From: Symsagittifera roscoffensis | Lineage: Eukaryota; Xenacoelomorpha; Acoela; Convolutidae | Length of the DNA stretch: 64,000 nt | Direction of reading: 5' to 3' | Assembly: GCF_963678635.1 (NCBI RefSeq) | Contig: NC_087068.1 | Location: forward strand, 12,282,027 to 12,346,026 | Shown: one piece after another, positions 20,284 through 32,837 of the stretch | Layout of the letters: each line of letters begins with the position of its first letter | Numbering within the stretch: position 1 is the stretch's first letter | Notes under the pieces: model-generated | What the model saw: only the letters and a program-made list of their open reading frames with translations | Databases searched by the model: none | Told to the model about the DNA's origin: nothing | Made by a program: the position numbers and the translations under genes

Positions 20284-21540
20284 TTGAAAAACTGTGGAAA
20301 AATTCAATTGTCTCTGATACCAACAAAAACAAAAGAATATAATAAACTTCTACTAAAGAAGTTTAGACAAACATTTCATAAGACAGATATCAAACTCAAC
20401 ATATTAGATATACCATTCACTACTAAATTTATAACAAAAATCAATATATCAAATAGTAATCTACACATAAAGATAGTTACACACGAACAATTAATACTTA
20501 TTCAACTTTTTTCCAACAATTGAATAAGCAATCTTCAGATTTCAAAATTTCTACCCAATGTACAACGAACAGTGAAAGCTTTTGAAACCATTAACTGTAC
20601 TTATGTACAAATTTCCAATCACTCAATTTTTTAATAAAACAATGATCAAAATGCACAACAGTTAAGAATAATGTTTGATTTTGGATTCAGACCAATCTAT
20701 GAAATGTTTCGAATCATAATCTCATTAATCAAAAACGGAAAGAACACATATACAGATAGTATCGAATTACTTGTATGCAACAGTTCTCCATATAAAATCA
20801 TACTTACCTTAGGATTATTGGAACACTGAGAAGAAAACGCAACATTGCATCCAATTTAAGAAAAAGTATATAGAGTAAGTAATATTTTAAAACTACTAGA
20901 CATTTTTAAACCTACTATACTGAACCAAGAATTTCCAAACATTCAAATTTTAAAACAATCAAAACGAAACTACTTTTCTTTCTCAAAAACTCCATAATTC
21001 AAACCTGCATTTCACAATTCAAAAAACACGACTCAACAGCAAAACTTCTTGACAAAATTTCTTCCACTAAAGCCCGATGTAGTCTTTAAAAAGCAACGCG
21101 CAATCAAATTCCCTTTGAATTTACAAGACAAATAAATCATTCTGTTAGGTATTCTCGAACAATATAAAAAAATCTCAGCAGCAAACAGAAAACAACAACA
21201 AAAAGGAAATACAATTTTTAAACCCATTTATTGTCTGAGCGAAAAGAAAATCCCTGAAAACACTACTGGACGCAAGATTTTAAAATTTTCCGATCGAAAA
21301 ATTCAAATTCGGTTGGCCCATCGAGCCGATACGTGTTTCTCACAAAAAAAATCAAAATTACTCAACAGCAGATACGAACAGCGTATATAAAGAACGAACA
21401 ATCACACCGCTGAACACAGCTTGTTATTGGAAATAAGAAAAACGAACAAAGCAAATTTTTTTAATCGTTTTTCCGTAAGACCCGCAACTTTTTCAGCATT
21501 CATGAAAAAAAATTTTGACCACTAATGCTAATTAAAAATA
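20284..21540 (+). pseudogene. Pol remnant: linker and N-terminal reverse transcriptase
   Basis: The frame at 20284-20523 is open. It ends in LNILDIPFTTKFITKINISN, plausible as the strand-rich linker before reverse transcriptase. From about 21060 fragments read as RT: KPDVVFKKQRAIKFPLNLQD, a TTGRKILKF segment where Gypsy RT has its first Asp, and RPATFSAFMKK at about 21479-21511, matching the conserved GPAxFxxxM block. Stops interrupt it every 20 to 60 codons. The YxDD catalytic motif is not visible and seems lost in the disturbed stretch after 21540. Confidence 0.55.
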
Positions 21541-21649
21541 AAATCACATGTTTAGACAATGTCTTCAGACAATTACAAGCAAAACCATTAAAAGTCAAGT
21601 TTTAGATCAAATGCAAGCATCTCCAGATAAATTACATTTTTTCCTCCGC

Positions 21650-21748
21650 GATTAGGATATAGAAACTACTCCGCAATCAGGACATATCATTGTGTCCTAA
21701 ATCCTCCGCAATATGTCCTAAATCCTCCGCAATTAGGACATATCATTG
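21650..21748 (+). repeat. Short local tandem repeat inside the dead RT (tcctccgcaat)
   Basis: The phrase TCCTCCGC or ACTCCGC followed by AAT or GAT and AGGA occurs four times, with GGACATATCATTG repeated twice. The units are irregular at about 20 to 45 bp. It sits where the RT palm and YxDD would be expected, so it probably arose by local slippage in dead sequence. Confidence 0.6.
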
Positions 21749-22570
21749 AAACACAGAGAATCACACCTCTGAAGTTACAAATGGATGCTCTTGTTATCAA
21801 AAAAACACAGAAGAGATTGAAATGTTAAAAATTTTTTCGAGCAAATTTGTATACAAAAAGCAATTAAACCTTAGACAATTTTTTTAAACAAAGTTTGCCA
21901 GAAAATAATTTTGAATGAACACTCTAACATCAAAAACTATTTGACGAATATTCATAATCATTAGCAAACAAATCTCACACACAACTCCACACCCAGATGA
22001 ACCATTTTATGCAAGGTCCGATATTTTACAATCTCATCAAGGCACTAATAAAATGAAACTTATATCAGCAAACTCAAGATTTTTCATACAAGCAGAACTC
22101 AGACTCTCCACACTTATGAGAGAATAAACAGCCATCATATAAATCATATATACATTAACAGAAAATGAATTTTTAATACTTAAATCAAAACATCCAACAG
22201 TTTTATTTACAGATCATGAACTAACAGTTTTTCTATTTACACAGAAGAGATTTAATCCTAACCATAGACTTTATAGATTTCAACCCCTTTTAACAAAATT
22301 TCTCAACCAACCTATAATTTGGACAGTAGGCAAAAACCTTGCCTTAACAGAGCCACCTAGTCGAAATACACCACCAGAACTAATACACGAAAACAACTGT
22401 AAAAATACCGCAAAACAAAAATTCTTTTTCGCAAAAACCAAAACAACACCACGATTAGAGTTTAAAAACACAGAAAAAATTGGCTCCGATAGCAGACGGA
22501 TAATAACCTCTATAAATTCCATTATATCTAGATTGCGAAAACAACCACTACAGAATAGACTTATTAAGTG
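21746..22570 (+). pseudogene. Pol remnant: RT connection and RNase H
   Basis: A segment near 21750 reads TQRITPLKLQMDAL, matching the RT thumb/connection ITPLxxxxxA block. RNase H follows. AELRLSTLMRE carries the catalytic Glu, LFTDHELTVFL carries a catalytic Asp, and ALTEPPSRNTP matches the ADxLSR end motif of Gypsy RNase H. In-frame stops (such as TAA after LMRE and in TAII) show decay. Confidence 0.65.
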
Positions 22571-23748
22571 AAGATACATTTAAACCTAGACCATATTTAT
22601 CATGGTCACAAACTAATAACATACTAAACCCTAATTGAAACACATAAAAAAACCTTAACAAAATAAATCATTTCCTTAACAGAAAAAGAAAACCTAACGG
22701 ACTTAATAATCTGAATCAAGTCAAATACAAACAATCAACAAAATCTATGATTTACAAGATCCTCTGGATAATATACCTCTATCAAAGAACGAAATTCAAA
22801 TTTTTTTTCTCTCGAACACAGAAATTTGAGCACTCCAGCTATTACAGAAATATCAAAATCTCGACCTTGTTATCAGACAACTTATATTTTGGCACGAATG
22901 TAAAACACAACCCATCATAGTCGATACCACAATTTTAGGAAAAAATTTTAACCCGATACTTCCGAAAGTTTAACAATACGACGATAAATGAAAACACTGA
23001 CATTCGACCCAGCGCAGAATCAAGTTTTATTAACGTTCCTACATGGAATGAAAATCATATTCTCCTCTTAAAAATTTTCCTTATTAAAGCTTCCAGTAAA
23101 CAAGCCACTCCACAAGGAACAAGTTTAACAAACTATGGCAACATCAAAATATTACTTGTACCATTTTAAACAAAAAAACAAAATGTTTTTTTTTTAAACT
23201 AAAAGCCCCAAAAAATATTCCATATAACAGTTATTAAACCAATTAATTGGAATAACATTCATAACAAAAAATATTCAACTATAGACATCTTGAACAGTAA
23301 ACTGCAAATCAAAGACAAATACACAAAACTAAAAAATTTATTTTTTTAAAAAGATTAAATGAACAACCACCATTTTCTCAAAATTTTACCCTAAATATAA
23401 TCAACAAAGTAAAAGTAAACATTCAACGCCAATCACAGGACCACAAGACATGCATTTAATTTTTCCATCAACCAAATTCATCAATATAACATTGATTAGA
23501 ATACACAGAAACTATTTATGTCTCATCTTGAACTCAAACTACTTCTCAATTTTTTCAGCGTACCGAGTACATCCACAAAATTTAACAAAACAAACACATA
23601 TAGAGTAGCGTAACCCGTATAGAATAATTTGCCCTACAAAAATACACTTTCTTCAAGGGTATTAGGATAATGCAAAACAAACGCAAATTTTCACCCTACA
23701 CAAGAAAGAGCACTGAATGGAGGACCTTAGAACATCGAAAACGCGTCG
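22571..23748 (+). other. Decayed RNase H to integrase spacer
   Basis: It has no intact frame. A recognisable piece is YQNLDLVIRQL at about 22850. From about 23228 the sequence becomes homologous to 34430-34850, 39480-39900 and 43020-43440 (TIDILNSKLQIKDKYTK in all four). In the three right-hand copies the left neighbour of this piece is the Penelope-like fragment instead of RNase H. The zinc-binding HHCC domain expected before the integrase core was not found. Confidence 0.45.
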
Positions 23749-24587
23749 ATGAAATCAAAAAACCTTCTCACAAAACCAGCGAAATTCAAAGACAATTCCA
23801 ATGATTTTTTCCACAGAGGAGACAAATTACAGAAAAAAAACTCTAAAAGACTAGGTTTTTTTTTCAATCATGGAATTTCATTTGTTACAAAAAGCCCTAT
23901 ATCACCTTCTTTTGAGGGAAACTTATACATTATGGTAATCGTAGACGCATTTACACATTATGTAGCATTAAGCCCCGTCGACCATTGTAACGCTTGTTAT
24001 ACATACACAACAATTTACGAGCATTGAATAGCAGAATACAGATAACGGAACAGACTTTATTAACCAAAAATAATCAGACTATGTCACTTTTATAAAATTA
24101 GAAACAAAACCAGAACCTCACATGCCCTATGGATTAATGGATTAGTCGGAGGTATGAACCATTAACTTCAAGAATGTTGACGATGTATAAATAACGAAAT
24201 TGATAAAATGTAAACTGAAGAATCAACGGACGTAAAAATATCGCAAATATATCTCAAATCATGACAAATTTCGGATTAGCACTATATGAAATGGTTTTTA
24301 ACCAAAAGCCACCTAAACCAAAAAGGTTCACTGCAGACACATCAAAAGATACACAAGGACATCGTCAGGCACCAAAAGACTCCATTTGCTATAATTTACC
24401 ACTTCGTACCCACGCTGAGAATCTTTTTCATCATCCACAAACTTTAGAGTTTTGCGGTACTCATATCAAATGGCTCTTAAAAAAAAACCACAATAAAACT
24501 TATTTAAAAGTTTTAAAAAAGCTACAAAGACAAAGTATTCAATCCCACTTTAATTCAAAGTCTAAGCCAGCTTCAGATTTAAATTGA
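23749..24587 (+). pseudogene. Integrase core remnant, copy 1 (catalytic Glu lost)
   Basis: Retroelement integrase inserts cDNA using a D,D-E triad. The first Asp is in MVIVDAFTHYVAL (about 23932-23970) and the second in TDNGTDFINQ (about 24037-24066). The third block reads NGLVGGMN at about 24134-24157, where Gypsy integrases have NGLVEGxN, so the Glu codon is GGA (Gly). A TGA follows YEH, where Trp is usual, and a short deletion precedes TDNG. The C-terminal part (24261-24587) is open and reads LYEMVFNQKPPKPK, then NLPLRTHAENLFHHP. The copy is non-functional. Confidence 0.7.
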
Positions 24588-25651
24588 GAAACGGTTGTAT
24601 TGACTACAAAGTTTAATATTTGAGACCTTCGGAAAAAGACGAAGACATTTGTTTCTAGGAATCTCAAAAGAATTACAACCCAAAAAAAATACCAAATCTT
24701 TCACAAAATTTTAATACCTGAAAACCAATTGTAATACGTGAAACAAAGAAAAAATCACGACAACGCGGGTGTTTCCGACTCTGAAACAAAGCAAGGAAAA
24801 ATTATAAATTTTGGTCTAAAATTTTGAAGAAGATAGATCTTAAACAACCGTTATCTTCAGACACATCATAACAAACCGACACTTCCTCACAAATTTATTG
24901 CACTTACTAAAAATTTTACTTAAATTTTTATATTGAGAATCAACTTTTTTTATATCTATTTCTCATAAATAATCATCCATTAATCAAAAATCAGAAGAAT
25001 TTAAATGTTCGCACTTTCTATTTGCCATCACTAGCCATCAATAGCCGACATACGTTAAGATTGAGCTAGGACTATAACTTAAATTTGAAGACCTCAAGGT
25101 CAAAAATTAACAATACACGCATATTTACATATAACAATCATGAACTAGTTACATCCCCAGTCTTTCAATCAATCAATCAAAAAAAAAAAATTGAAGTCAT
25201 AAGCAACACAAAAATACCCAAACACAAAAAGTAATTTAACCTAAAGCTAAAAAATCATAAGATCACTCAGCCTAAAGATGACGTACCCTACTAAAAACCG
25301 TAATCATCCAATAAAGGAAAGCAAGAATTCGTAACTTAATCTCAGATTATCAAGACTATTCTTTACTAAAACGTCACCATAACCAACCCAAATGTCAAAA
25401 CTCTTTAAGCATTCCGACCCCACTCGATACAGCTTTGACACAAAAATCTTCCGGAAAAAAAAACAATCGGAAAAACACGTAACACTTTTCAATTTGCTAA
25501 AATCTAAGCTACATCAAATCAAGTCCACACCAAAGTAAAATTTTACCATTTGAACAAAAAAGCCCATTTAGAGCAAAATGAGCAAAAAACTTTTGGAGAA
25601 ACCTGCAAACTTTGAAAATAAAATAACACGTTTTCAAATACAACCTGAAAT
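24588..25651 (+). other. Pol 3' end and leader of array 1
   Basis: The first 150 bp continue the integrase C-terminal tail with stops. The rest is shared with 35.75-36.22, 45.1-46.0 and 46.0-47.4 kb. It holds a small + strand frame from ATG 25392 to 25538 (MSKLFKHSDPTRYSFDTKIF and a Lys-rich end). A second frame starts at ATG 25579 (MSKKLLEKPANFENKITRF), loses a base at about 25675 compared with its intact counterpart at 47387, and then enters the array. Neither frame has a known domain. Confidence 0.45.
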
Positions 25652-28600
25652 TGAATCAGCGTGCAAACGTTGGAAACAATACTTAGAACTCCTTACTCTG
25701 AAACACTAGTCAAAAATGAACGAAGTTTTAATATGAAAACAGGTAAATTCATGATATCTAAACACGCTATAAATCAAAACAAAGATGATGAAAAATGTTT
25801 CATACCAGTCAGAATATAAATAAACAACGGAAGAATGGTGGAAAACTCTTATCAACTAATCGTAATGAATACGCCTGCAAGAAATTATTTCTAATGAATC
25901 ACACATGAAGTAAGCCAGTGTGACATACATCTCGACATGAAACTTGACTGCACTATAGGTCAAATTTTTCATGAAATTTGACTATCAGAAATTAATACAC
26001 TACATCATTTTTGCGAACACAAGCATTACTTTAACTAGCTTAACAGTACTTAAAAATCCCAGACATACGCTCAAGTTCTATTGATTTGGAAAAAAACATC
26101 CTCTGGTATTTTTCCTGCACTAAAATTTTCTGACCGTTATATATATTCGAAGACAAAATTTGTTATCAAAAAAACCTAATTTCTGTGAAAACAAAGTTCA
26201 CTTTGTAGAAACACTATCACGACGTACATTTTTTTTGAAAGAGAAGCCCATGTGCATCGGAATAAAGCCTTAAAATTGCCCAACCAGATCTTGACGAATT
26301 TAAATATTATTTTCTCTCACCATAACCCACTACAATGACTTCTTTAAAAAATGTCTGCTCAAAAGTATACGCGCAATAGCTAAAAACCCCAATAACAGTT
26401 TACGATCTATAGGCATTTACTCTAAATCAGATTTAAAACATCATATCCGTACATAAAAAGTTAAAGAAAAAATGAACCTTGTTCAAAAGCAATCCATCAA
26501 TCAAAACTTTAGGTAACTCGTTGAAACAGCTGGTTTCCCAGATATCTACAAACAAGTTAAAAATATACATTTTAAGGATATTAAAGATTAAAGCTATCTC
26601 AATGGGGAAACATTCTGATACTGAATTAGCGTGCAAACTTTGGAAACCAATACTTAGAACTCCTTACTCTGATACACTAGTCGAAAATGAACAATGTTTT
26701 CATATGAAAACAGGTAAGTTCATGATATATAAACACGCTATAAATCGAAACAAAGATGATGAAAAAATGTTTCATACCAGTCAGAATATAAATAAACAAC
26801 GGACGAATGGTGGAAAACTCTTATCAGCTAATCGTAATAAATACGCCTGCAAGAATTGTTTCTAATGAATCACACATTCTTTGAAGTAAGCCAGTGTGAC
26901 ATACATCTCGGCATGAAACTTGACTGCACTATAGGTCGAATTTTTTAAGAAATTTGACTGTCAGAGTTTAAAACACTACATCATTTATGCAAACACAAGT
27001 ATTACTTTAACTAGCTTTAACAGTACTTAAAAATACCTTATGCAGGATACCTACTCCCAGACATACGCTCAAAATCCATTGATTTCGAAAAAAACTTCCT
27101 CTGGTATTTTTCCTGCACTAAAATTTTCTGACCGTTATATATATTCGAAGACAAAATTTGTTATCAAAAAAACCTAATTTCTGTGGAAACAAAGTTCACT
27201 TTGTAGAAACACTATCACGACGTATAATTTTTTGGAAAGAGAAGCCCATGTGCATCGGAATAAAGCCTTAAAATTGCACAACCAGATCTTGACGAATTTA
27301 AATATTATTTTCTCTCACCATAACCCACTTCAATGACTTCTTTAAAAAATGTCTGCTCAAAAGTACACGCGCAATAGCTAGAAACCCCAATAACTGTTTA
27401 CGATCTATAGGCATTTACTCTAAATCAGATTTAAAACATCATATCCGTACATAAAAAGTTAAAGAAAAAATGAACCTTGTTCAAAAGCAATCCATCGATC
27501 AAAACGTTAGGTAACTCGTTGAAACAGCTGTTTTCTCAGATATCTACAAACCAGTTAAAAATAGACATTTTAAGGATATTGAAGATTATAGCTATCTCAA
27601 TGGGGAAAAATACTGATACTGAATCAGCGTGCAAACTTTAGAAACCCATACTTAGAACTCCTTACTCTGATACACTAGTCGAAAATGAACAATGTTTTCA
27701 TATGAAAACAGATAAGTTCATGATAAATAAACACGCTATAAATTGAAACAAAGATGATGAAAAAATGTTTCATACCAGTCAGAATATAAATAAACAACGG
27801 ACGAATGGTGGAAAACTCTTATCAGCTAATCGTAATAAATACGCCTGCAAGAAATGTTTCTAATGAACCACACATTCTTTGAAGTAATCGATTATGACAT
27901 ACATCTCGGCATGAAACTTGACTGCACTATAGGTCGAATTTTTTAAGAAATTCGACTATCAGAGTTTTGAACACTACATCATTTATGCGAACACAAGTAT
28001 TACTTTAACTAGCTTTAACAGTACTTAAAAATACCCTATGCAGGATACCTACTCCCAGACATACGCTCAAATTCCATTGATTTTGAAAAAAACATCCTCT
28101 GGTATTTTTCCTGCACTAAAATTTTCTGACCGTTATATATATTCGAAGACAAAATTTGTTATCAAAAAAACCTAATTTCTGTGGAAACAAAGTTCACTTT
28201 GTAGAAACACTATCACGACGTACATTTTTTTGGAAAGAGAAGCCCATGTGCATCGGAATAAAGCCTTAAAATTGCACAACCAGATCTTGACGAATTTATA
28301 TATTATTTTCTCTCACCATAACCCACTTCAATGACTTCTTTAAAAAAAACGCTGCTCAAAAGTATACGCGCAATAGCTAGAAACCCCAATAACAGTTTAC
28401 GATCTATAGGCATTTACTCTAAATCAGATTTAAAACATCAATTCCGTACATAAAAAGTTAAAGAAAAAATGAACCTTGTTCAAAAGCAATCCATCGATCA
28501 AAACTTTAGGTAACTCGTTGAAACAGCTGGTTTCTCAGATATCTACAAACAAGTTAAAGATAGACATTTTAAGGATATTAATGATTATAGCTATCTCAAT

Positions 28601-30131
28601 GGGGAAAAATTCTGATACTGAATCAGCGTGCAAACTCTGGAAACCAATACTTAGAACTCCTTACTCTAATACACTAGTCGAAAATGAACAATGTTTTCAT
28701 ATGAAAACAGGTAAGTTCATGATATATAAACACGCTATAAATCGAAACAAAGATGATGAAAAAAAGTTTCATACCAGTCAGAATATAAATAAACAACGGA
28801 CGAATGGTGGAAAACTCTTATCAGCTAATCGTAATAAATACGCCTGCAAGAAATGTTTCTAATGAATCACACATTCTTTGAAATAATCGATTATGACATA
28901 CATCTCGGCATGAAACTTGACTGCACTATAGGTGGAATTTTTTGGAAATTTGACTATCAGAGTTTAAAACACTACATCATTTATGCAGACACAAGTATTA
29001 CTTTAACTAGCTTTAACAGTACTTAAAAATACCTTATGCAGGATACCTACTCCCAGACATACGCTCAAAATCAATTGATTTCGAAAAAAACATCCTCTGG
29101 TATTTTTCCTGCACTAAAATTTTGTGACCGTTATATATATTCGAAGACAAATTTTGTTATCAAAAAAACCTAATTTCTGTGGAAACAAAGTTCACTTTGT
29201 AGAAACACTATCACGACGTACATTTTTTTGGAAAGAGAAGCCCATGTGCAATCGGAATAAAGCCTTAAAATTGCACAACCAGATCTTGACGAATTTAAAT
29301 ATTATTTTCTCTCACCATAACCCACTTCAATGACTTCTTTAAAATATGTCTGCTCAAAAGTATGCGCGCAATAACTAGAAACCCCAATAACTGTTTACGA
29401 TCTATAGGCATTTACTCTAAATCCGATTTAAAACATCCTATCCGTACATAAAAATTTACAGAAAAAATGAACCTTGTTCAAAAGCAGTCCATCGATTAAA
29501 ACTTTAGGTAACTCGCTGAAACAGCTGGCTTCTCAGATATCTACAAACAAGATAAAAATAGTCATCTTAAGGATATTAAAGATTATAGATACTGAATCAG
29601 CGTGCAAACTTTGGAAACCAATACTTAGAACTCCTTACTCTGATACACTAGTCGAAAATGAACAAGGTTTTAATATGAAAACAGCTAAATTCATGATATA
29701 TAAACACGCTATAACTCGAAACAAAGATGATGAAAAATGTTTCATACCAGTCAGAATATAAATAAACAACGGACGAATCGGTGGAAAACTCTTATCAGCT
29801 AATCGTTATAAGTACGCCTGCAAGAAATTTGTCTAATGAATCACACATTCTTTGAAGTAATCGATTATGACTAACATCTCGACATGAAACTTGACTACAT
29901 TATAGGTCGAATTTTTCAAGAAATTTGACTATCAGAATTTAAAACACTACATCATTTATGCAAACAAAAGTATTAATTTAAATAGCTTTAACAGTTTTTA
30001 AAAATACCTTATGCGGGATACCTACTCCCAGACATCCGCTCAAGTTCCATTGATTTCGAAAAAAGCATCCTCTGGTATTTTTCCTGCACTAAAATTTTCT
30101 TACCGTTATATATATGCGAAGAATAAATTTG
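25652..30131 (+). repeat. Tandem array 1: ~998-bp monomer, about 4.5 copies
   Basis: The same point of the monomer (ttgttcaaaagcaatcc) recurs at 26479, 27478, 28476 and 29474, spacings of 998 to 999 bp. A partial unit at the left begins in gaatcagcgtgcaaac. Each monomer has one open frame (MFKSNPSIKTLGNSLKQL at its start, ACKLWKPILRTPYSDTLVEN in the middle) of up to 128 codons. The frame opens at TTG directly after a TGA and has no upstream ATG. One internal unit has lost it. The array ends in a fusion at 30119-30131 (AAATTTGACCA) with part of ORF Y, then enters the shared flank at about 30205. Confidence 0.9.
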
Positions 30132-30204
30132 ACCAGGTAATTGATCACGCATTACAAAATAATAAAACAAATGAGTCGGACTTCATTCAATTCACCTTGA
30201 CAGT

Positions 30205-30937
30205 TTTATAGCCAAATTTAAACTTGTAGGAATTTCATTTTTTTTACTGAAAAGAACATCAACAGATGTGCAATTCATACACAAGTAAACATACAAGCCA
30301 GCGTAGAAGGAAAATTTTTTCGCGGAATTTTCGGATTTTTTTAAAAACATTTATCAGCAATATTTTATTAGACCTATAGCTTAAAGAAAATAATCAAAAA
30401 TTTTCACCAAACCCCTAGGATATTCCACAAAAAAACACTCATACTACATCCAGAGCACCATCACTTTTACACAATCTATCAAATCTTAATACTTTCTAAA
30501 ATGCTCCACAAATTTTTTTGATATATATTTTCGGACTATATTTTTACGACTATATTTTGATTAGCATCCCAAATCAGGCAAAACAATGAAGTACAACGAA
30601 GACCCATTCCACATATAGCATTCCAGCTACGACATACCAATGAAACAAACGAACGAATAAAAGAACAACCTCACACAAAAACTTTTCGTTCTCAGAACAA
30701 CAATGTTTTCAGCCCACGATGAGCCGCCAACTTGAGTCTCGCAACTTTTCTCTCTCCATGCATTCCAACTTGAACGACATCACTCTTTCATTTTTCTTTC
30801 GCAATTCACTTCTTCTCTTTTGATTGTTCTTAGCCCCATTCTTTCCAAATTCTCGCCCAACTCACCTCATATGCACTGCGATGATTCTAAGCAAACTGTT
30901 TGTGATACTCATAACTCTCTAAATAACCGCGCCATAG
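30205..30937. repeat. Shared right flank of the arrays (copy 1)
   Basis: Nearly identical to about 57536-58270 after array 2. It starts tagccaaatttaaa and includes the phrase ggactatatttttacgactatattttgatt. It has no clear gene, only a T/C-rich stretch at 30760-30860. It links array 1 to ORF X. Confidence 0.7.
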
Positions 30938-31407
30938 ATACATACCCCTGCCGAAATTCCAGACTCTGATCCGCGTCTCACTTCTAACTTCTCACAACCA
31001 CCTTTTGCTCCAATAACTCTCCCAGTTCCCATAGTAACCCTCGCCTTTTCCGGTTCCTCCTATACTGACTCACCAGCCCCTATTCTTTTCCCTCTCCTCT
31101 ATTCAGTAACCTCCCTGATACTCCTAGCCCTATTACAGTCGAACAGCTAGAACACGACCTCGATGATTTTATCCAGCAACAGTTTCACATTACTGACCGA
31201 GAACTCACTATCCATCAGATAGCCTACTCAGCTTCACAGCCAGAAACTTCATCATTATCCATTCGTAACAATCTCCCACTTGTGCAAATTGCATCCTTTT
31301 GTGAAAAAAAACCAACTAGTCCGCCTAGATATTTAATAAACCGACCATCATCATCACGACTCATTCGTAGTAATCAGCCTAGACATAACAACACTTCAGA
31401 ACTCTAA
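30938..31407 (+). pseudogene. ORF X, copy 1: Pro/Ser-rich unrecognised protein, one frameshift
   Basis: One frame runs from 30938 (PAEIPDSDPRLTSNFSQPPF, then PITLPVPIV). Near 31090 a neighbouring frame takes over (LPDTPSPITVEQLEHDLDDF, IQQQFHITDRELTIHQIAYS, and near the end YLINRPSSSRLIRSNQPRH) and ends at TAA 31405-31407. Together they suggest one protein of about 155 residues with a Pro/Ser-rich N-terminus and a charged, possibly helical middle. The layout resembles the N-terminal part of a retroelement gag, but I recognise no domain. It is repeated at 58271-58744 and, in its 3' part, at 36306-36487 and 40272-40449. Those copies carry an extra frameshift at the A run after GCATCCTTTTG. Confidence 0.5.
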
Positions 31408-31467
31408 CCTGAAAACCTCCACTTTTTTACCACAATACTCCTATGATAACAACGAATCATAAAATAA

Positions 31468-31883
31468 CTCCATGTACTAAAGCATTTAATCTGTCGTTTT
31501 GTCGCACAGAAGTCAAACTAATTTCTCATCACCAGTTACGGTCACACAGTCATACGCTTTTTGAAACACTCAACTTACGACACGGATCCAGCTGTTAACT
31601 CACCAGTAAGGGAGAAGTTTTTGTTGCAGACCGATGATATATTTGAACTTGTTAGCACTGATAAAACTTTGACCAAGTTATTGATCACGCATTACAAAAT
31701 AATAAAACAAATGAGTCGGATTTCATTCAATTCACCTTTATCTTCCTCATTCCCATAGAACTTGACAGCAACTGCCTGCATGAATCAATAATCACTCAAA
31801 TCATAATTGCTATGGCTTTATTCAACGATACTTTGTACAAAACTCGTCCACACGAAATCCTCACCAATTTATCTGTTTCTTAA
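31468..31883 (+). pseudogene. ORF Y, copy 1: unrecognised protein with stop and shared frameshift
   Basis: The first frame reads YGHTVIRF, then DTDPAVNSPVREKFLLQTDD and IFELVSTDKTL. It switches at about 31670 to a -1 frame reading DQVIDHALQNNKTNESDFIQ, LDSNCLHESIITQIIIAMAL and FNDTLYKTRPHEILTNL, ending at TAA 31881-31883. Copy 1 also has an in-frame TAA near 31517. The fold is not recognised. The same frameshift is present in copies 2 and 3, so it predates the duplications. Confidence 0.5.
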
Positions 31884-32487
31884 TTCAAAATATACCTCCT
31901 CTTTCTTTCTTAATTTTGCTTACTGTATTAAAAACAACTCACCTCCACGGCCTCCTCCGGAACTATGACCCAGTCCGCTAAAGGTATATTTTGCCCCCTC
32001 GCCAACAACTTGACCACTGATCACTACCAACCCATTATCATCCTGCATGAACTTGTCCAAATAAGCAAAATACGCCTTTTAGAAAAATTCACCATTTTAA
32101 ATAGAACAAAAACACTATTCCTGTACAAACAGTCATCATGAATTCAACTACACTCTTGAAAAAGTCAACGTCATCCGCGCACTCGAAATTTTTTGCTCAC
32201 AAAGCCTCTAAAGCACTCACCCACATTTTAAATTAACTTATCCAAGGAATTTTTATCTAAACCTGACCCACGATAAGTATGAATTTAGATTTTATTAGTT
32301 AATTGTCAAAATTTCAGTCACCATTTTGTACATAGGTGTTCTCCTTTTTTTCAAGTTTTCACTATTTTGATACTGAAAAAAGCAAAACATTGCTAACTTT
32401 TCGTCGTAAATTTTCAAATTGAAATAAAAGCTTACGGAGCAATAAATAAAACGAACAAACGTTTAAGGGGTAATAAATTTAATTAAC
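31884..32487. repeat. Non-coding part of the duplicated unit, between ORF Y and the (CT)n frame
   Basis: Repeated at 36964-37590, 40929-41560 (with small deletions) and partly 58925-59240. A short open stretch reads NNLTTDHYQPIIILHELVQI. Otherwise there is no gene. Confidence 0.55.
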
Positions 32488-32669
32488 TTAAAAAACCAAG
32501 AATATGTGTTTTATTTTGTAAACCCCCAAGTTTCCACTTTGACTCACCATTTTTCTTTGATAAATAAATGAGAAGGGATGCAGTCTAACTCTGCGCAACA
32601 AAATTGAAACATCATTACACGAGTCTGCAGCCTCGATCTGATCTTTCAACTCATTACAAACCTCGTCAA

Positions 32670-32712
<43 letters not shown>

Positions 32713-32751
32713 TTTGACAATAAATACTTCACCGACCCGAGCAACTGCCAC
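32488..32751 (-). CDS. Minus-strand frame with Arg-Glu repeat from a (CT)n tract, copy 1
   Basis: Read on the minus strand, the CT tract at 32677-32709 encodes KRQREREREREREMEIDEVC, followed by NELKDQIEAADSCNDVSILL and RRVRLHPFSFIYQ. The frame is longest in the copy at 59897-60229, which has the better start (ATGAGCGGAGTG). In copy 1 that ATG is ATC. The region after the repeat looks like a short amphipathic helix. It lies downstream of the Penelope-like coding fragment on the same strand. It may be chance, since in the third copy a deletion breaks the frame. The function is unknown. Confidence 0.3.
32677..32709. repeat. (CT)n microsatellite, copy 1
   Basis: About 16 CT units, matching the tracts at 37767-37796 and 60145-60178 in the other unit copies. 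Confidence 0.9.
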
Positions 32752-32837
32752 TCCGCTGATAAGATTTACTCAAAGAAACCAGAATACACTCCATCAATCC
32801 TTCAAAAGGAAACTTAAAAAATTTCCTAAACCCCGAA

